Shown here one piece after another: positions 33,975 through 44,123 of a stretch of 64,000 nucleotides of DNA; positions within the stretch are counted from its first letter, which is position 1, and each line of letters opens with the position of its first letter. The notes under the pieces were generated by a model, which saw only the letters and a program-made list of their open reading frames with translations, ran no database searches and was not told the origin of the DNA. Made by a program: the position numbers and the translations under genes. Origin of the DNA: Ruegeria denitrificans (GTDB lineage: Bacteria; Pseudomonadota; Alphaproteobacteria; Rhodobacterales; Rhodobacteraceae); NCBI RefSeq assembly GCF_001458295.1, contig NZ_CYUD01000005.1:248001-312000 (forward strand), in the 5' to 3' direction.

Positions 33975-34676
33975 TTAATCCGCGCTCTTGTTCAGAAATG
34001 ACCGGATCTCTTCGCTGCCATCTGCAACTTGATGCGACTGTGTACCCGAGGTTTCAACGGCCAGTTCATCGGTAACCTTTTGGTATTCCTCAAGGTAATC
34101 TGATGGCAGGCTATGCGCGATGCCCTGGTGGCAGTCGATGCAGGTCATGTTGTTGTCGATGGCGCGCTGGTGTTCGGATGCGGCGCGGGTCTCCTGAATG
34201 GTGAAGTCCATATAGTCGAAGTTGTGACAGTTGCGGCATTCGCGACTGTCCGACGCCTTCATCTTTTTCCAAACGGCAGAGGCCATGCTCAGACGGTGCG
34301 CTTCGTACTTTTCCGGCGTGCTGATAGTACCAGCCAGTTCGTGATAGACGTCCTTGACGGCCATGATTTTGGCTTTGATCTTGTGGTTCCATTCATGCGG
34401 CACGTGGCAGTCGGAACAGATCGCCCGCACGCCGGAGTGGTTGTTGTAGTGGATCGTCTCGCGATATTCGCCCAGATTGACTTCCATCGTGTGACACGAG
34501 GTACAGAATTCCTCGGTGTTGGTCAGTTCCAGCGTCCAGTGGAACCCACCCCAGAACAGGATACCGGCCAAAAAGCCCGCAAGGATCAGAAAGCCCGAGC
34601 TGAACGCCACTGCCGGTGTCCAGATCCAGTTCCAGATGCGGCCAAGCCTACCGCGTTTTTCGGGGGAGTCTGCCAT
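33975..34676 (-). CDS. napC: Cytochrome c-type protein NapC (tetrahaem quinol dehydrogenase)
   Basis: A 233-residue membrane-anchored tetrahaem cytochrome that takes electrons from quinol to NapAB. One N-terminal membrane helix (FSSGFLILAGFLAGILFWGG) is followed by four CXXCH sites: CTSCH, CSDCH, CRNCH and CIDCH. The start at 34676 (MADSPEK) is chosen because AAAGGAG precedes it; an in-frame ATG at 34697 lacks one. It lies downstream of napB. Having both NapC and NapGH gives two possible quinol-oxidising routes. Confidence 0.95.
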   Translation of the reverse strand: MADSPEKRGRLGRIWNWIWTPAVAFSSGFLILAGFLAGILFWGGFHWTLELTNTEEFCTSCHTMEVNLGEYRETIHYNNHSGVRAICSDCHVPHEWNHKIKAKIMAVKDVYHELAGTISTPEKYEAHRLSMASAVWKKMKASDSRECRNCHNFDYMDFTIQETRAASEHQRAIDNNMTCIDCHQGIAHSLPSDYLEEYQKVTDELAVETSGTQSHQVADGSEEIRSFLNKSAD

Positions 34677-34705
34677 CTTGGTGCTCCTTTCAGACATGCG
34701 TTGGA

Positions 34706-35143
34706 TTAGTTGCCGGACGAGGGTTCAAACACGTTGTCGACCAACGCAGGCGCGTCTGCCTGAGGCACGTGACATTGGTTGCAGAAATAGCGGGTGCCCG
34801 CGATGTGATCCAGTTCGCGGCCTTCGCGATCCAGATAGTGGGTCATCGACAGGGTTGGCGCGTTGCGTTCACCTGCCTTGGTCCAGTCATGGCAGGACAG
34901 GCACTGATTGGTGCGCACGTCGATCTGGTATTGTTCGATTGAATGGGGAACCAACGGCGGTTGCTGACGATAGTTGCGCTGCATACGCCCTTCGACATTC
35001 TTGTGGATCTGATCGAGTGGAATAAGCTCATCCACATCCGCCCCGCGTAGGGTTTCCACATTGGCCGACTGGGCAAGGGCGAACCCGCTCAGGAGCAAAA
35101 CGGGGATCAGGGCTATTCCGCCTGTCACGATTGATTTTTTCAT
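34706..35143 (-). CDS. napB: Periplasmic nitrate reductase small subunit, dihaem cytochrome NapB
   Basis: A 145-residue periplasmic dihaem c-type cytochrome that passes electrons to NapA. It has a Sec signal peptide (IVTGGIALIPVLLLSGFALA) and two haem sites, CLSCHDW and CNQCHVP. The stretch YRQQPPLVPHSIEQYQID before the first haem is typical of NapB. Length matches the family. It sits between napH (12 bases) and napC (29 bases). Confidence 0.96.
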   Translation of the reverse strand: MKKSIVTGGIALIPVLLLSGFALAQSANVETLRGADVDELIPLDQIHKNVEGRMQRNYRQQPPLVPHSIEQYQIDVRTNQCLSCHDWTKAGERNAPTLSMTHYLDREGRELDHIAGTRYFCNQCHVPQADAPALVDNVFEPSSGN

Positions 35144-35155
35144 CTTGGCACTCCC

Positions 35156-36073
35156 TTAGATAGGTCTGGCTGCGCGCCGGTTAGGCGCGGGAACTGGATC
35201 GGAAGGCGCGGCGACATGGTCGTCGAACCGGTGAGTAAAAGTGAAGACATCGACCGCGCATACGTCGATGCAACGGCCACAGTTGGTGCAGTCCGGAGAC
35301 AGGATCAGCGGCGTAGTCTCGGGCTTGCCCTTCAAGGCAGGGGAAATGATCTGGTTTTCCGGGCAAACGGCATAGCAGTCCATACAATCGTCGCAGGCCG
35401 TGCGGTTTGCGGCGCTGACCCGCAGTAGGCTTTTGATGCCGATCAAGCCATAGAAAGCACCGACCGGGCAGATATGGCCACACCATCCGTGGCGTGCAAC
35501 GAACAGGTCAAAGACAAAGATCGCAGCGACCATGGCCCAGACAAAACCCGCGCCAAAGATCAGTCCGCGATGCAGCATGGTGATCGGGTTGATCAGCTCC
35601 CACGCAATCACTCCGGTCAGGCCCGACACGACCAGAACCATTGCCAGCACCCATAGGCGTGTGCTGCGTTTTGGTTGCCAGCCTTTCGGCAGGTCCAGTC
35701 GCCGGTGCAGCCAATTGGCGGCGTCGGTTACCGGGTTGATCGGGCAGACCCACGAACAATAGACACGGCCCCCGATCAGCGCATAGGCGACCAGAACGAT
35801 CAGCCCGCCGATCAGAGCGGTCAGTTCGGGCCAATGCCCGGCAACGATACTTTGCAGCGCGATAAACGGATCGGTCAGAGGCAACACGCCAAGGGTCAGC
35901 GACCCGGCCAGCGTGCCTTGCACGATCCAGATGCCAAACCAGGGACCCAGCAGGAACAGGACCAGAAACAACAGCTGGCTAGTGCGACGCAGCAGTAGAT
36001 AACGATGCGCACCGATCCAGCCTTTGGTTTCGATGGCTTCGCGGCCGACGGGCATATGCGTGCGCGCACTCAT
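35156..36073 (-). CDS. napH: Quinol dehydrogenase membrane subunit NapH
   Basis: A 305-residue integral membrane iron-sulfur protein which, with NapG, oxidises quinol (often ubiquinol) and feeds NapC/NapB. It has four or five membrane helices, the two cytoplasmic CP motifs ([20 protein letters not shown]) and two 4Fe-4S sites near the C-terminus ([30 protein letters not shown]). The start overlaps the napG stop by four bases (ATGA). Length is normal. Confidence 0.95.
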   Translation of the reverse strand: MSARTHMPVGREAIETKGWIGAHRYLLLRRTSQLLFLVLFLLGPWFGIWIVQGTLAGSLTLGVLPLTDPFIALQSIVAGHWPELTALIGGLIVLVAYALIGGRVYCSWVCPINPVTDAANWLHRRLDLPKGWQPKRSTRLWVLAMVLVVSGLTGVIAWELINPITMLHRGLIFGAGFVWAMVAAIFVFDLFVARHGWCGHICPVGAFYGLIGIKSLLRVSAANRTACDDCMDCYAVCPENQIISPALKGKPETTPLILSPDCTNCGRCIDVCAVDVFTFTHRFDDHVAAPSDPVPAPNRRAARPI

Positions 36074-36888
36074 TGGCCCACCCCCGGCAGGTCATAAGTT
36101 GGTGCAAAGCCGCCCGGTGTGGCCAGATTGTCTGTGCCCGGTCCCGGCAAGCGATCAGGCAGATCGATCAGGCCGTCCACAAGCGGGCCGCCATGGGCCT
36201 CTTTTTCTTCCCAGCCTTTGCGATAATGGTCGGCCGCGCTGCCCCGCGCCAACCGTTCCGGTAGAACCTTGATGGCGGCTTCCGGTAGGACGCAGCTTTT
36301 TTCGCACATTCCGCAACCGGTGCAGCGGTCGGAATGTACGGTGGGGATGAACATCGCATGATGACCCGAGCGGGCGTCATGCGAGACCTCAAGTGTGATG
36401 GCCTCGTCGATGACAGGGCAGACGCGATAACAGACGTCGCAGCGCAGGCCCTGAAAGTTCAGGCAGTTTTCCTGATCGACCAGAACTGCCACGCCCATTT
36501 TCGCATCGTCGATATTGTCCAGCCCCGGGTCCAGCGCACCTGTGGGGCAAGCGGCAACGCAGGGAATGTCGTCGCACATCTCACACGGCACATTGCGCGC
36601 CGTAAAATAGGGGGTGCCGGTGGCCACGGCATCCACCCCAAGTTCGGCCAGTTTCAACGTATCGTAAGGGCAGTCCCGCACGCACAGCCCACAGCGAATG
36701 CAGGCCGACAGGAACGCCTCCTCAGGCAGTGCGCCGGGTGGACGCAGCGCCTCGGCTGGCAACGCACGGGCATCGCGGGCCAGCCAGGCCAACAATGACC
36801 CGGCGACCGCGCAGCCGCCTGCCGCGCGCGCCGAGTCCTGCAGGAAACGGCGCCGTTGCGGCGAGAGTGGAGTACCGGCGAGAGACAT
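36070..36888 (-). CDS. napG: Ferredoxin-type quinol dehydrogenase subunit NapG
   Basis: A 272-residue periplasmic protein with four 4Fe-4S sites: [49 protein letters not shown] and [18 protein letters not shown]. The N-terminus is a twin-arginine signal ([17 protein letters not shown], then a hydrophobic stretch), in keeping with export as a folded cluster protein. It works with NapH. It lies 27 bases after napA and overlaps napH by four bases. Confidence 0.95.
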   Translation of the reverse strand: MSLAGTPLSPQRRRFLQDSARAAGGCAVAGSLLAWLARDARALPAEALRPPGALPEEAFLSACIRCGLCVRDCPYDTLKLAELGVDAVATGTPYFTARNVPCEMCDDIPCVAACPTGALDPGLDNIDDAKMGVAVLVDQENCLNFQGLRCDVCYRVCPVIDEAITLEVSHDARSGHHAMFIPTVHSDRCTGCGMCEKSCVLPEAAIKVLPERLARGSAADHYRKGWEEKEAHGGPLVDGLIDLPDRLPGPGTDNLATPGGFAPTYDLPGVGQ

Positions 36889-36915
36889 GGGGACTACCTT
36901 CGCGATTCAGGCCGG

Positions 36916-39408
36916 TTAGGCGCGCTCGACCTTGCAGGCGCACTTTTTATAGTCGGTCTCTTTCGACAGTGGGCAGGTCGCGTCCAGCGTCAGCTTATTG
37001 GTCAGCTGATGTTCGTCGAACCATGGCATAAAGACCAATCCGCGCGGAACCTTGTTGCGCCCGCGGGTTTCGACCCGGCTGGTGACTTCGCCCCTGCGCG
37101 TGGACAATACGATCTCTTGTCCACGGCGCAGCCCGCGATCCTTGGCGTCCTGCGGATGCATGTAGACGACAGCGGACGGGAAGGCGCGGTGCAATTCCGG
37201 CACTCGGCGGGTCATCGAGCCCGAGTGCCAATGTTCAAGCACACGTCCCGTGGACAACCACAGATCAAATTCTTCATCGGGCTCTTCGGCCGCGGGTTCG
37301 TAGGGCGCAAAGATGATCTTGGCCTTGCCGTCCTTGTGGCCGTAGAATTTTACGTCTGCACCTTCGGGAACATACGGGTCAAAGCCTTCGCGGAAGCGGT
37401 ACAGTGTTTCCTTGCCGTCCACGACCGGCCAACGCATGCCACGGGCCTGATGGTACATTTCGAACGGAGCCAGATCGTGCGCATGACCGCGACCGAAATC
37501 GGCGTACTCTTCGAATAGACCTTTCTGAACGTAGAAGCCGAAATGTTCGGCATCGTCATTGTGGAACCCTTCTGCCGTCTCGGACAGTGGGAACTGATCC
37601 ACCTTACCGTTGGCATAAAGCACATCGAACATGGTCTTGCCGCGATGTTCTGGCATCTTGGCCAGTAGTTCTTCGCCCCAGACCTCTTCGACGGTGAAGC
37701 GTTTGGCGAATTCCATCAATTGCCACAGGTCGGACTTGGCCTCACCCGGTGCCTGCACCTGTTGGCGCCAGAACTGGGTGCGACGTTCAGCGTTGCCATA
37801 GGCGCCTTCTTTTTCGACCCACATGGCCGTGGGCAGGATCAGGTCGGCTGAAACTGCGGTCACCGTTGGATAAGGGTCAGAGACGGTGATGAAGTTTTCG
37901 GGGTTGCGATAACCGGGATAGCCTTCTTCGTTGATGTTGGGCGCGGCCTGCATGTTGTTGTTGCACTGCACCCAATATGCGTTCAACTCACCATCTTTCA
38001 GTTTGCGGTGCTGCAGAACGGCGTGGAAGCCGGGTTTGGGCGGAATGGTGCCTTCGGGGATGTTCCACGCGGTTTCGCAAATCTCGCGATGTTCATCATT
38101 CGCCACCACCATGTCGGCGGGCAGGCGGTGGGCAAAGGTGCCGACCTCACGCGCAGTTCCGCAAGCCGATGGCTGTCCAGTCAGCGAGAAAGGCGAGTTG
38201 CCCGGTTCGGAAATCTTACCCACCAGCAGATGCACGTTATACATCAGCGAGTTCACCCAAGATCCGCGGGTGTGCTGGTTGAAGCCCATGGTCCAAAGGC
38301 TCATGACCTTGCGGGTCGGGTCCGCGTATTGCTGCGCGAGTTTCTCTAGCTTGTCCGCCGGAACGCCTGACAGTTCAGAGGTATATTCCAAAGTGTAGGG
38401 CGCAACCGCTTCGGCGTATTCTTCAAAGCTGATGCTTTCGAGCTTGCCCGAGTCCGGGTTTTCGGCTTCCTGCTGCAGCGGATTGGTCTCGCGCAAGCCA
38501 TAACCGATGTCTGTGGCAGTCTTGGTGATGTTGACGTGATTTCTGACGAAATACTCGTTCACCGCGTTGTTCTGGATGATGTAGTTGGCAATATAGTTCA
38601 GGATTGCCAGATCGGTCTGAGGTTCAAACACGATGCCGTTGTCGGCCAGTTCGAACGAGCGGTGTTCGAAAGTCGACAGCACGTGGACTTCGCAGCCCGG
38701 TTTGGTCAGGCGCGTATCTGTCAGGCGCGACCACAGGATCGGGTGCATCTCGGCCATGTTCGAGCCCCACAGCACGAATGTGTCTGCGTGTTCGAAATCG
38801 TCATAACAGCCCATCGGCTCATCAATGCCGAAGGTGCGCATGAATCCGACAACGGCGGATGCCATACAGTGCCGCGCGTTGGGGTCGATGTTGTTAGACC
38901 GGAATCCAGCCTTCATCAGCTTGGATGCGGCATAGCCTTCCCAGATCGTCCACTGACCCGAACCGAACATGCCAACACTGGTCGGACCCTTCTTGGCCAG
39001 GGCTTCTTTCCACTTGGCGGCCATTACGTCAAAGGCTTCGTCCCAGCTGACAGGCTCGAATTCGCCGTTCTTGTCGTATTCGCCGTTGGTCTTGCGCAGC
39101 AACGGCGTGGTCAGGCGGTCCTTGCCATACATGATTTTGGACAGGAAATAGCCCTTGATGCAGTTCAGGCCACGGTTGACCGGCGCGTCCGGGTCACCCT
39201 GCGTGGCGACCACGCGGCCATCCTTTGTGCCGACCAGCACCGAACAGCCGGTGCCGCAGAACCGGCAGGCCGCCTTGTCCCAGCGGATATCGGGGGCCCC
39301 GGCCTGCGCGTTGGCCTGACCGGTGGCCAGAGGAATGCCAGCGGCTGACGCCGTGGCAGCGGCCGCTGAGGCCTTGAGAAAAGTCCGGCGAGATTCTGAA
39401 GTAGTCAT
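36916..39408 (-). CDS. napA: Periplasmic nitrate reductase catalytic subunit NapA
   Basis: The 830-residue molybdenum enzyme that reduces nitrate to nitrite in the periplasm. It has a twin-arginine signal ([18 protein letters not shown]) and a 4Fe-4S motif starting [13 protein letters not shown] with the fourth Cys in GLNCIKGYF. The molybdenum-ligand Cys is in [11 protein letters not shown]. Molybdopterin contacts ([16 protein letters not shown]) and the C-terminal [17 protein letters not shown] block, typical of Nap, are present. Length is as expected. Its start overlaps the napD stop, so it is coupled to its chaperone. Confidence 0.98.
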   Translation of the reverse strand: MTTSESRRTFLKASAAAATASAAGIPLATGQANAQAGAPDIRWDKAACRFCGTGCSVLVGTKDGRVVATQGDPDAPVNRGLNCIKGYFLSKIMYGKDRLTTPLLRKTNGEYDKNGEFEPVSWDEAFDVMAAKWKEALAKKGPTSVGMFGSGQWTIWEGYAASKLMKAGFRSNNIDPNARHCMASAVVGFMRTFGIDEPMGCYDDFEHADTFVLWGSNMAEMHPILWSRLTDTRLTKPGCEVHVLSTFEHRSFELADNGIVFEPQTDLAILNYIANYIIQNNAVNEYFVRNHVNITKTATDIGYGLRETNPLQQEAENPDSGKLESISFEEYAEAVAPYTLEYTSELSGVPADKLEKLAQQYADPTRKVMSLWTMGFNQHTRGSWVNSLMYNVHLLVGKISEPGNSPFSLTGQPSACGTAREVGTFAHRLPADMVVANDEHREICETAWNIPEGTIPPKPGFHAVLQHRKLKDGELNAYWVQCNNNMQAAPNINEEGYPGYRNPENFITVSDPYPTVTAVSADLILPTAMWVEKEGAYGNAERRTQFWRQQVQAPGEAKSDLWQLMEFAKRFTVEEVWGEELLAKMPEHRGKTMFDVLYANGKVDQFPLSETAEGFHNDDAEHFGFYVQKGLFEEYADFGRGHAHDLAPFEMYHQARGMRWPVVDGKETLYRFREGFDPYVPEGADVKFYGHKDGKAKIIFAPYEPAAEEPDEEFDLWLSTGRVLEHWHSGSMTRRVPELHRAFPSAVVYMHPQDAKDRGLRRGQEIVLSTRRGEVTSRVETRGRNKVPRGLVFMPWFDEHQLTNKLTLDATCPLSKETDYKKCACKVERA

Positions 39409-39698
39409 AGCGTGAGCCTCCGGCTGGTGGTTTGGCTTTGGGCATCGGGATGCGAAGGTGTCTCCGCAAGATCCTCGAAATGGTGATAGGTTAGCGTCAG
39501 TGAGACCACTCCGGGGATCTGATGCAGATCCATGATGATCTCGGACGCCAGTTGATCGGACGTGTCTTCGACGACGACGACGAAACGACCGTCTTCGGCC
39601 TGGGCATGCACCTCGACGCCCGGCGTGTCGCGCATCTTTTGCGCTGCGACCTCGGCCCGATCAGGGATGATATGTACTAGGCAACCGCAGATATTCAT
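39405..39698 (-). CDS. napD: NapD chaperone for NapA export
   Basis: A 97-residue cytoplasmic ferredoxin-fold protein that binds the NapA twin-arginine signal and holds back export until the cofactor is inserted. The start [21 protein letters not shown] and the [31 protein letters not shown] blocks are typical of NapD. The C-terminal tail after about residue 83 is polar and probably disordered. It overlaps both neighbours by four bases. Confidence 0.93.
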   Translation of the reverse strand: MNICGCLVHIIPDRAEVAAQKMRDTPGVEVHAQAEDGRFVVVVEDTSDQLASEIIMDLHQIPGVVSLTLTYHHFEDLAETPSHPDAQSQTTSRRLTL

Positions 39699-40210
39699 TG
39701 TCTCGCTTCCGTTTGAAAGGTGGGCTGACGGTCAAGCGCGATGGCGTCGACAGGGCAGGGGGTCACGCAGCCGCCACACCCGTTGCAAGCGGCGGCGTCC
39801 AGCAAAGGCTCGGCCCGACCACCCAATTGCAACCTGAAGCGGATGGCGTTCTGTTCGCAATTGTCCTGACAGACCCTGCAGCTGACCCCGTTCATGGATA
39901 GGCACGAGGCTGTTTCGATCGCTGCGCGCCATGGCCAATCCGGCAAGCGTTCGATTTGCAGGGCGTCTGTCGGGCAGGCCGTGGCGCAATCGCCACAAAA
40001 CGTGCAGGGGTCTTCACCGGGTTGAAACACTGGGAAACCGTTCTGGTCGATGGCAATGACGGCTTCCTGACAGATGTCGATGCAATCGCCACATTTGGTG
40101 CAATGATCCAGAAACCCCGGCACACGTGATCCCGGAGGACGGACAACGTTGCTGTCCTCCCGAAAAATGTTGGCGCTTAGAAACGCCCGGCGGCTTGTCA
40201 TCTGGCTCAT
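39695..40210 (-). CDS. napF: Ferredoxin-type protein NapF
   Basis: A 171-residue cytoplasmic iron-sulfur protein thought to help with NapA cofactor or cluster assembly. Four Cys-rich motifs are visible: CTKCGDCIDIC, CTFCGDCATACPTDAL, CRVCQDNCEQNAI and CNGCGGCVTPCPVDAI. The N-terminus SRRAFLSANIF is the usual NapF start. Two nearby ATG codons (40210 and 40201) are possible. It is the first gene of napFDAGHBC; an FNR-type box lies about 70 bases upstream. Confidence 0.94.
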   Translation of the reverse strand: MSQMTSRRAFLSANIFREDSNVVRPPGSRVPGFLDHCTKCGDCIDICQEAVIAIDQNGFPVFQPGEDPCTFCGDCATACPTDALQIERLPDWPWRAAIETASCLSMNGVSCRVCQDNCEQNAIRFRLQLGGRAEPLLDAAACNGCGGCVTPCPVDAIALDRQPTFQTEARQ

Positions 40211-40279
40211 GTGGCTGGACTGTACGCGCTTGATTCCCTTACTAGGTTATCCCAATAGCGATGTTGAATGTGATGAATC

Positions 40280-40293
40280 TTGATCCAGATCAT
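40280..40293. promoter_or_regulatory. FNR/FnrL-type box between napF and ackA
   Basis: TTGATCCAGATCAT matches nine of ten defined positions of the FNR consensus TTGAT-N4-ATCAA. It lies 70 bases from the napF start and 118 from the ackA start, in the 200-base divergent region. The distance fits an activator site near -41 for nap; an effect on ackA is also possible. Confidence 0.7.
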
Positions 40294-40410
40294 TATTGGA
40301 GCACTTTATTTTCATCTTTTGGAAAATCGCCCGTCGGTTGAAAACGCAAATGAAATGCGAAACCGAAGGATTGATGTTGAAACCTGTACAGGTAAACAAA
40401 GGTAAATTTC

Positions 40411-41583
40411 ATGGCTGACCATGTTCTAGCGCTGAATGCTGGGTCTTCTTCGTTGAAATTCGGGCTGTATGAGTTGGTCGAAAACAACCGCCCCAGCATG
40501 CGCTGGCACGGCCAGATCGAAAGCTTGGGGGACGCACCTCGCCTGTTGGCGGAGTCTGCAGGGGGGCGCTCGATCAATCAACCGCTAACCGATACTCACG
40601 GCCATGACGAGGCGATCCAGGCCTTTCTGGACATGGTCGACGAAAACCTGCCGGACATCCGCATCCGGGCCATCGGCCATCGGGTCGTGCATGGAGGGCC
40701 GGTCTATTCGGAGCCCGTGCGGATCGACAAAGGGGTTATGGCTACTCTGACAGGGTTCATTCCCTTTGCGCCACTGCACCAACCCTTTAGCCTTGCCGGT
40801 ATCCGCGCCGCTAGCAACGCCTTTCCGGACACGATTCAGGTGGCTTGTTTCGACACGGCCTTTCACCGCACCCACCCATGGGTCAACGATACTTTTGCCC
40901 TGCCGCAGAGCTACTATGACAAGGGGGTGCGCCGGTATGGCTTTCACGGCCTGAGCTATGATTACATCACGCAAAAACTTAAAGAGATCGCACCGGGCCT
41001 ATATGATGGCCGTGTGGTCATCGCGCATCTGGGCAATGGCGCGTCGATGTGTGCCGTATCAGGCGGGAGGGCCGTGGCATCCACCATGGGTTTTTCCGCG
41101 TTGGACGGCCTGCCGATGGGCACGCGCAGCGGCCAGTTGGACCCGGGGGTCGTACTGTACATGATGCAGCAAGAAGGCATGAGCGCGGAAGAAATCGCCG
41201 ATATGCTCTATCGCAAATCCGGCCTGCTTGGACTGTCGGGAATGTCGTCGGATATGCGCACCTTATTGGCCGCCGAAACGCCGGAGGCGCGCAAAGCGAT
41301 CGACTACTACGTGTTCCGTATCCGGCGCGAGTTGGGTGCTCTCTCTGCCGCGCTGGAGGGGTTGGATGCCGTGGTCTTTACCGGTGGTATAGGCGAGAAC
41401 GCGGCGCTGATCCGCCAGCGGGTTTGCGAAGGGATGCGCTGGATCGGGATTGAGATGGACCCCAACAGAAATGCTGATAACGGCACGGTTCTATCGACAG
41501 ATTTCAGCCGCGTCCGCATTCTGTTGATCCCTACGCATGAAGAGATGGTGATCGCCCGCGCCGCAGCCCGAATGGTGCCCTAG
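40411..41583 (+). CDS. ackA: Acetate kinase
   Basis: A 390-residue kinase interconverting acetyl phosphate + ADP and acetate + ATP. The first signature VLALNAGSSSLKFGLYE and second FHRTHPW with RRYGFHGLSYDYI are intact, as are AHLGNGASMCAV and FTGGIGENAALIRQRV. Length is normal. No phosphotransacetylase gene is adjacent, so acetyl phosphate must come from elsewhere, for example a phosphotransacetylase or sulfoacetaldehyde acetyltransferase outside the window. AAAGG precedes the ATG. It is divergent from the nap operon. Confidence 0.96.
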   Translation: MADHVLALNAGSSSLKFGLYELVENNRPSMRWHGQIESLGDAPRLLAESAGGRSINQPLTDTHGHDEAIQAFLDMVDENLPDIRIRAIGHRVVHGGPVYSEPVRIDKGVMATLTGFIPFAPLHQPFSLAGIRAASNAFPDTIQVACFDTAFHRTHPWVNDTFALPQSYYDKGVRRYGFHGLSYDYITQKLKEIAPGLYDGRVVIAHLGNGASMCAVSGGRAVASTMGFSALDGLPMGTRSGQLDPGVVLYMMQQEGMSAEEIADMLYRKSGLLGLSGMSSDMRTLLAAETPEARKAIDYYVFRIRRELGALSAALEGLDAVVFTGGIGENAALIRQRVCEGMRWIGIEMDPNRNADNGTVLSTDFSRVRILLIPTHEEMVIARAAARMVP

Positions 41584-41586
41584 CCG

Positions 41587-42060
41587 TTATTCCTCGGGAT
41601 TATTTTTGCGGCGCTTGGCGTAATTGAGCAGCGTGCTCAGAATGGCACTGATGATATCCGGTGTCAGAGCACCCAGCGGATCGCGCCGGATACCTGTCAC
41701 GGTGTTGCGCGCGTCGGACAGAGTGTCTTTGACCTCGGTCTCGATATCCATCAATGCCATATCCCGCAGTTCGACCGCTGCCGTCGTATCTGCCTGTGCA
41801 TTCTGCGTGTTAGCCAGCAACACCAGGATCACGCCCAGCACCAGGTTGGCTCCGGCCATGATAAGGGCTGCCAACGGTTTGGACAGGCTTGCTGACAGCC
41901 AGAAAAACCCGGCCACGTTCAGCATGATGACAGCCAGTCCAACGGCCAGCCCCGCCGCAGCGTAGAAACCGGTTCGACGCGCGGCCACCGCGACGTGGCG
42001 TTGGGCAATCAACCGTTCGGCGCGCAGGATGATCGAGATATTGCGGGAAATGCGGCTCAT
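41587..42060 (-). CDS. Small membrane protein, holin-superfamily/YqjE-like
   Basis: A 157-residue protein with two adjacent membrane helices (GFYAAAGLAVGLAVIMLNVA and PLAALIMAGANLVLGVILVL) between a basic N-terminus and a helical acidic C-terminal tail. The two-helix form resembles the phage-holin-like/YqjE proteins often paired with a YqjD/ElaB-like partner; such a gene lies ten bases upstream on the same strand. The function is unknown, perhaps a role in membrane or ribosome hibernation contexts as suggested for YqjD. Assignment is by architecture only. Confidence 0.7.
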   Translation of the reverse strand: MSRISRNISIILRAERLIAQRHVAVAARRTGFYAAAGLAVGLAVIMLNVAGFFWLSASLSKPLAALIMAGANLVLGVILVLLANTQNAQADTTAAVELRDMALMDIETEVKDTLSDARNTVTGIRRDPLGALTPDIISAILSTLLNYAKRRKNNPEE

Positions 42061-42070
42061 GATCAGGCTC

Positions 42071-42328
42071 CTACCGGGATCGGCCTAGCAGATAGCCAAG
42101 CGTGAAAATGCCAAGCGCAAACAGGATTGGCCTTTTGTGAGGAAGATCCTCTAGTTCGGTCAGCGCTTCTTCAAGCTGACCGGTCCAGTTGTCGATGTTC
42201 TCGGCGATCTTGTCGGCCACTGTATCGTGTGGTTCCGGCGTGGGTGCCTGTTCGCTGGCCGCAGTTTGCTCGGCCAGTTGGCGGCGCAGATCGGCGACCT
42301 GGGCTTCAAGCTCGGCTTTCGTGACCAT
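42071..42328 (-). CDS. Small membrane-anchored protein, YqjD/ElaB (DUF883)-like
   Basis: An 85-residue protein: an N-terminal amphipathic helix (KAELEAQVADLRRQLAEQ), a Pro/Glu-rich linker, a second helix (IAENIDNWTGQLEEALTEL) and a C-terminal membrane segment ending in GYLLGRSR. This tail-anchored form and the GRxR-like end are typical of YqjD/ElaB proteins. The ATG at 42328 follows AAGGGGA; an in-frame codon at 42382 has no such site. It is probably co-transcribed with the two-helix membrane protein downstream. Confidence 0.72.
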   Translation of the reverse strand: MVTKAELEAQVADLRRQLAEQTAASEQAPTPEPHDTVADKIAENIDNWTGQLEEALTELEDLPHKRPILFALGIFTLGYLLGRSR

Positions 42329-42470
42329 GGGACCAGTCCCCTTACAGTTGTTGCGCCCATGGGTCAGGGTTAAAGCCCTCACCCGGTTTCGCGACCATGT
42401 TAATGCGCTTTTCCGGTTTAAGAAAAGGGACTTATCATTTTGCGGTCCGGGTCAGCCTGAATTTCGCGCA

Positions 42471-43142
42471 TCAGGCATAGTAATCCGCCACCAGCAGGAA
42501 ATCCGGCGCGACGTCTTCTTCGATGGTTGCAAAGCGCGGGATCGGGTCTTCGAACACGTTGTCGGTGCGGTCGTCATTGACGGTCGAAACCTCGCCAATC
42601 AGGCAATCACCCCGTTCGGCCCAGAAGGCGTGCCATATGCCGGGCATCAGGGTGACGCTTTCGCCGGGTTTCAGGCGCAGCAATTCACCGGGTTTGATTG
42701 TGACAAGACAACCGTCGCTGGGCACAACAACCGGATTGTCTCGATCAATGCCGCCCTGCGGGTCCGAGGCAAAAATCTCCATTACCAGATCACCACCACC
42801 GCGGTTTATGATGTCCTCGGCTTTGATGATGTGGCGGTGCATTGGCGACAGCTGTTTGTCCCGCGACACCAGCAGCTTTTCAGCGTAAAGCATACCTCGG
42901 CCGTTGTTCAGATCGGCCACATCGCCGTTGCGCAGGGTGAACAGGAACAGGCCGAGCTCGTCAAAACGACCCTGCCCATAATCGGTAATGTCCCAACCTA
43001 GCCCGCGTTCGCGAATGCCTGTGGCCTTTTCACTGCGCATCTGTTCGAGGGACCAGTTGGCAAAGGGGGGCAGAACCGCGCCGAAGGATCGGATAAAAGC
43101 CTCGGCCTCAGTTTTGATTGCGTTGATGTCTGAACGTTTCAT
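42471..43142 (-). CDS. D-lyxose ketol-isomerase family sugar isomerase
   Basis: A 223-residue cupin-fold isomerase. Metal-binding residues are in LSPMHRHIIKAEDI with the Glu in GGGDLVMEIF and the His in MPGIWHAFWAE, as in D-lyxose isomerase, which interconverts D-lyxose/D-xylulose and D-mannose/D-fructose. It is the last gene of a minus-strand group with a PfkB sugar kinase (16 bases upstream) and a glucokinase fusion, so an aldose-to-fructose role feeding the kinase is plausible. True substrate unproven. Confidence 0.85.
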   Translation of the reverse strand: MKRSDINAIKTEAEAFIRSFGAVLPPFANWSLEQMRSEKATGIRERGLGWDITDYGQGRFDELGLFLFTLRNGDVADLNNGRGMLYAEKLLVSRDKQLSPMHRHIIKAEDIINRGGGDLVMEIFASDPQGGIDRDNPVVVPSDGCLVTIKPGELLRLKPGESVTLMPGIWHAFWAERGDCLIGEVSTVNDDRTDNVFEDPIPRFATIEEDVAPDFLLVADYYA

Positions 43143-43158
43143 GTTGGTCTCTTTGGGG

Positions 43159-44085
43159 TCAAAGTTCGTGCGCCCAGGGCGGGTTGGCGCCGGCGCGGGA
43201 AACCGTAAGGGCCGCGACCTCTGCGCCTTTGGCTAGAGCCGCGCGCAGAGTTTCGGCGCTCAGAGTACGCAGAGCGGTTTTGGTCAGGTGACCGCCGCGC
43301 TCCAGCTCGGCCAGAATCCCGGCGTTGAACGTGTCGCCCGCGCCGACAGTATCCACCACCTGCACCGGTTGCACGGGGACGGAGGTTTCGGATCCGTCTT
43401 TCAGATAGCCCGATGCGCCGTCACCGCCCCGGGTCACGATGACCACGGCGGGTCCGGCCTGTAGAAGTAGCGGCACTTTCTCGGCGATGCTTTCCGGTCC
43501 GGGGATGATCCAACCCAGATCCTCATCCGAGACCTTTACGATATCCGCCTGTGCGATCATCCGGTTCAGGCGGGTGCGATATCGGGTCTGATCCTTAATG
43601 AAATCCGGGCGGATATTCGGATCAATTATCACCGCCCGATCTGCGCCCTGCCGTTCCAGAAACGCGGCATAAGCGTCGGCGCAGGGTTCACAGGCAAGGC
43701 TGATCCCGCCGAAATACAGCGCTGATATCGCGGGCAACTGATCCGGCATATCCTCGGGCATCAGCATGCGATTGGCTGAGTTTTCGTCGAAAAAACTGTA
43801 AGAGGCGTGCCCATCTCTTAGCTTTACAAAGGCCAGTGTCGTGGGGCGATCCGACCGGATCACGTGGCTCGCATCCACATGACTGTCTTGAAGGGCATCA
43901 GCCAGTTGGTCTCCGAACATATCTGTTGACAGCCCGGTCAACAGACCAACCGGGGACCCCAGCCGCCCCAAAGCAATGGCGGTGTTGAAGACGGCGCCGC
44001 CGGAATGGGGCACAAAGCCGGCCTCGCCCGAAACCGTCGGGGTGGCGATCATGTCAATCAGGGCTTCACCGCAGCACAGGATCAT
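43159..44085 (-). CDS. PfkB family carbohydrate kinase (probable fructokinase)
   Basis: A 308-residue ribokinase-family kinase. The N-terminal glycine-rich sugar contact is GEALIDMIATP and FVPHSGGAVFNTAIALGRLG. The C-terminal ATP/anion-hole motif VVDTVGAGDTFNAGILAEL carries the catalytic Asp. GGISLACEPCADAYAA and DPNIRPDF are typical of bacterial fructokinases. It sits between the isomerase gene and the glucokinase fusion gene on the same strand, which suggests phosphorylation of fructose released or formed by its neighbours. Confidence 0.88.
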   Translation of the reverse strand: MILCCGEALIDMIATPTVSGEAGFVPHSGGAVFNTAIALGRLGSPVGLLTGLSTDMFGDQLADALQDSHVDASHVIRSDRPTTLAFVKLRDGHASYSFFDENSANRMLMPEDMPDQLPAISALYFGGISLACEPCADAYAAFLERQGADRAVIIDPNIRPDFIKDQTRYRTRLNRMIAQADIVKVSDEDLGWIIPGPESIAEKVPLLLQAGPAVVIVTRGGDGASGYLKDGSETSVPVQPVQVVDTVGAGDTFNAGILAELERGGHLTKTALRTLSAETLRAALAKGAEVAALTVSRAGANPPWAHEL

Positions 44086-44123
44086 GCGGGGTCCTTTCTG
44101 TTTTTAGGGGTCGGGCAATAAAA

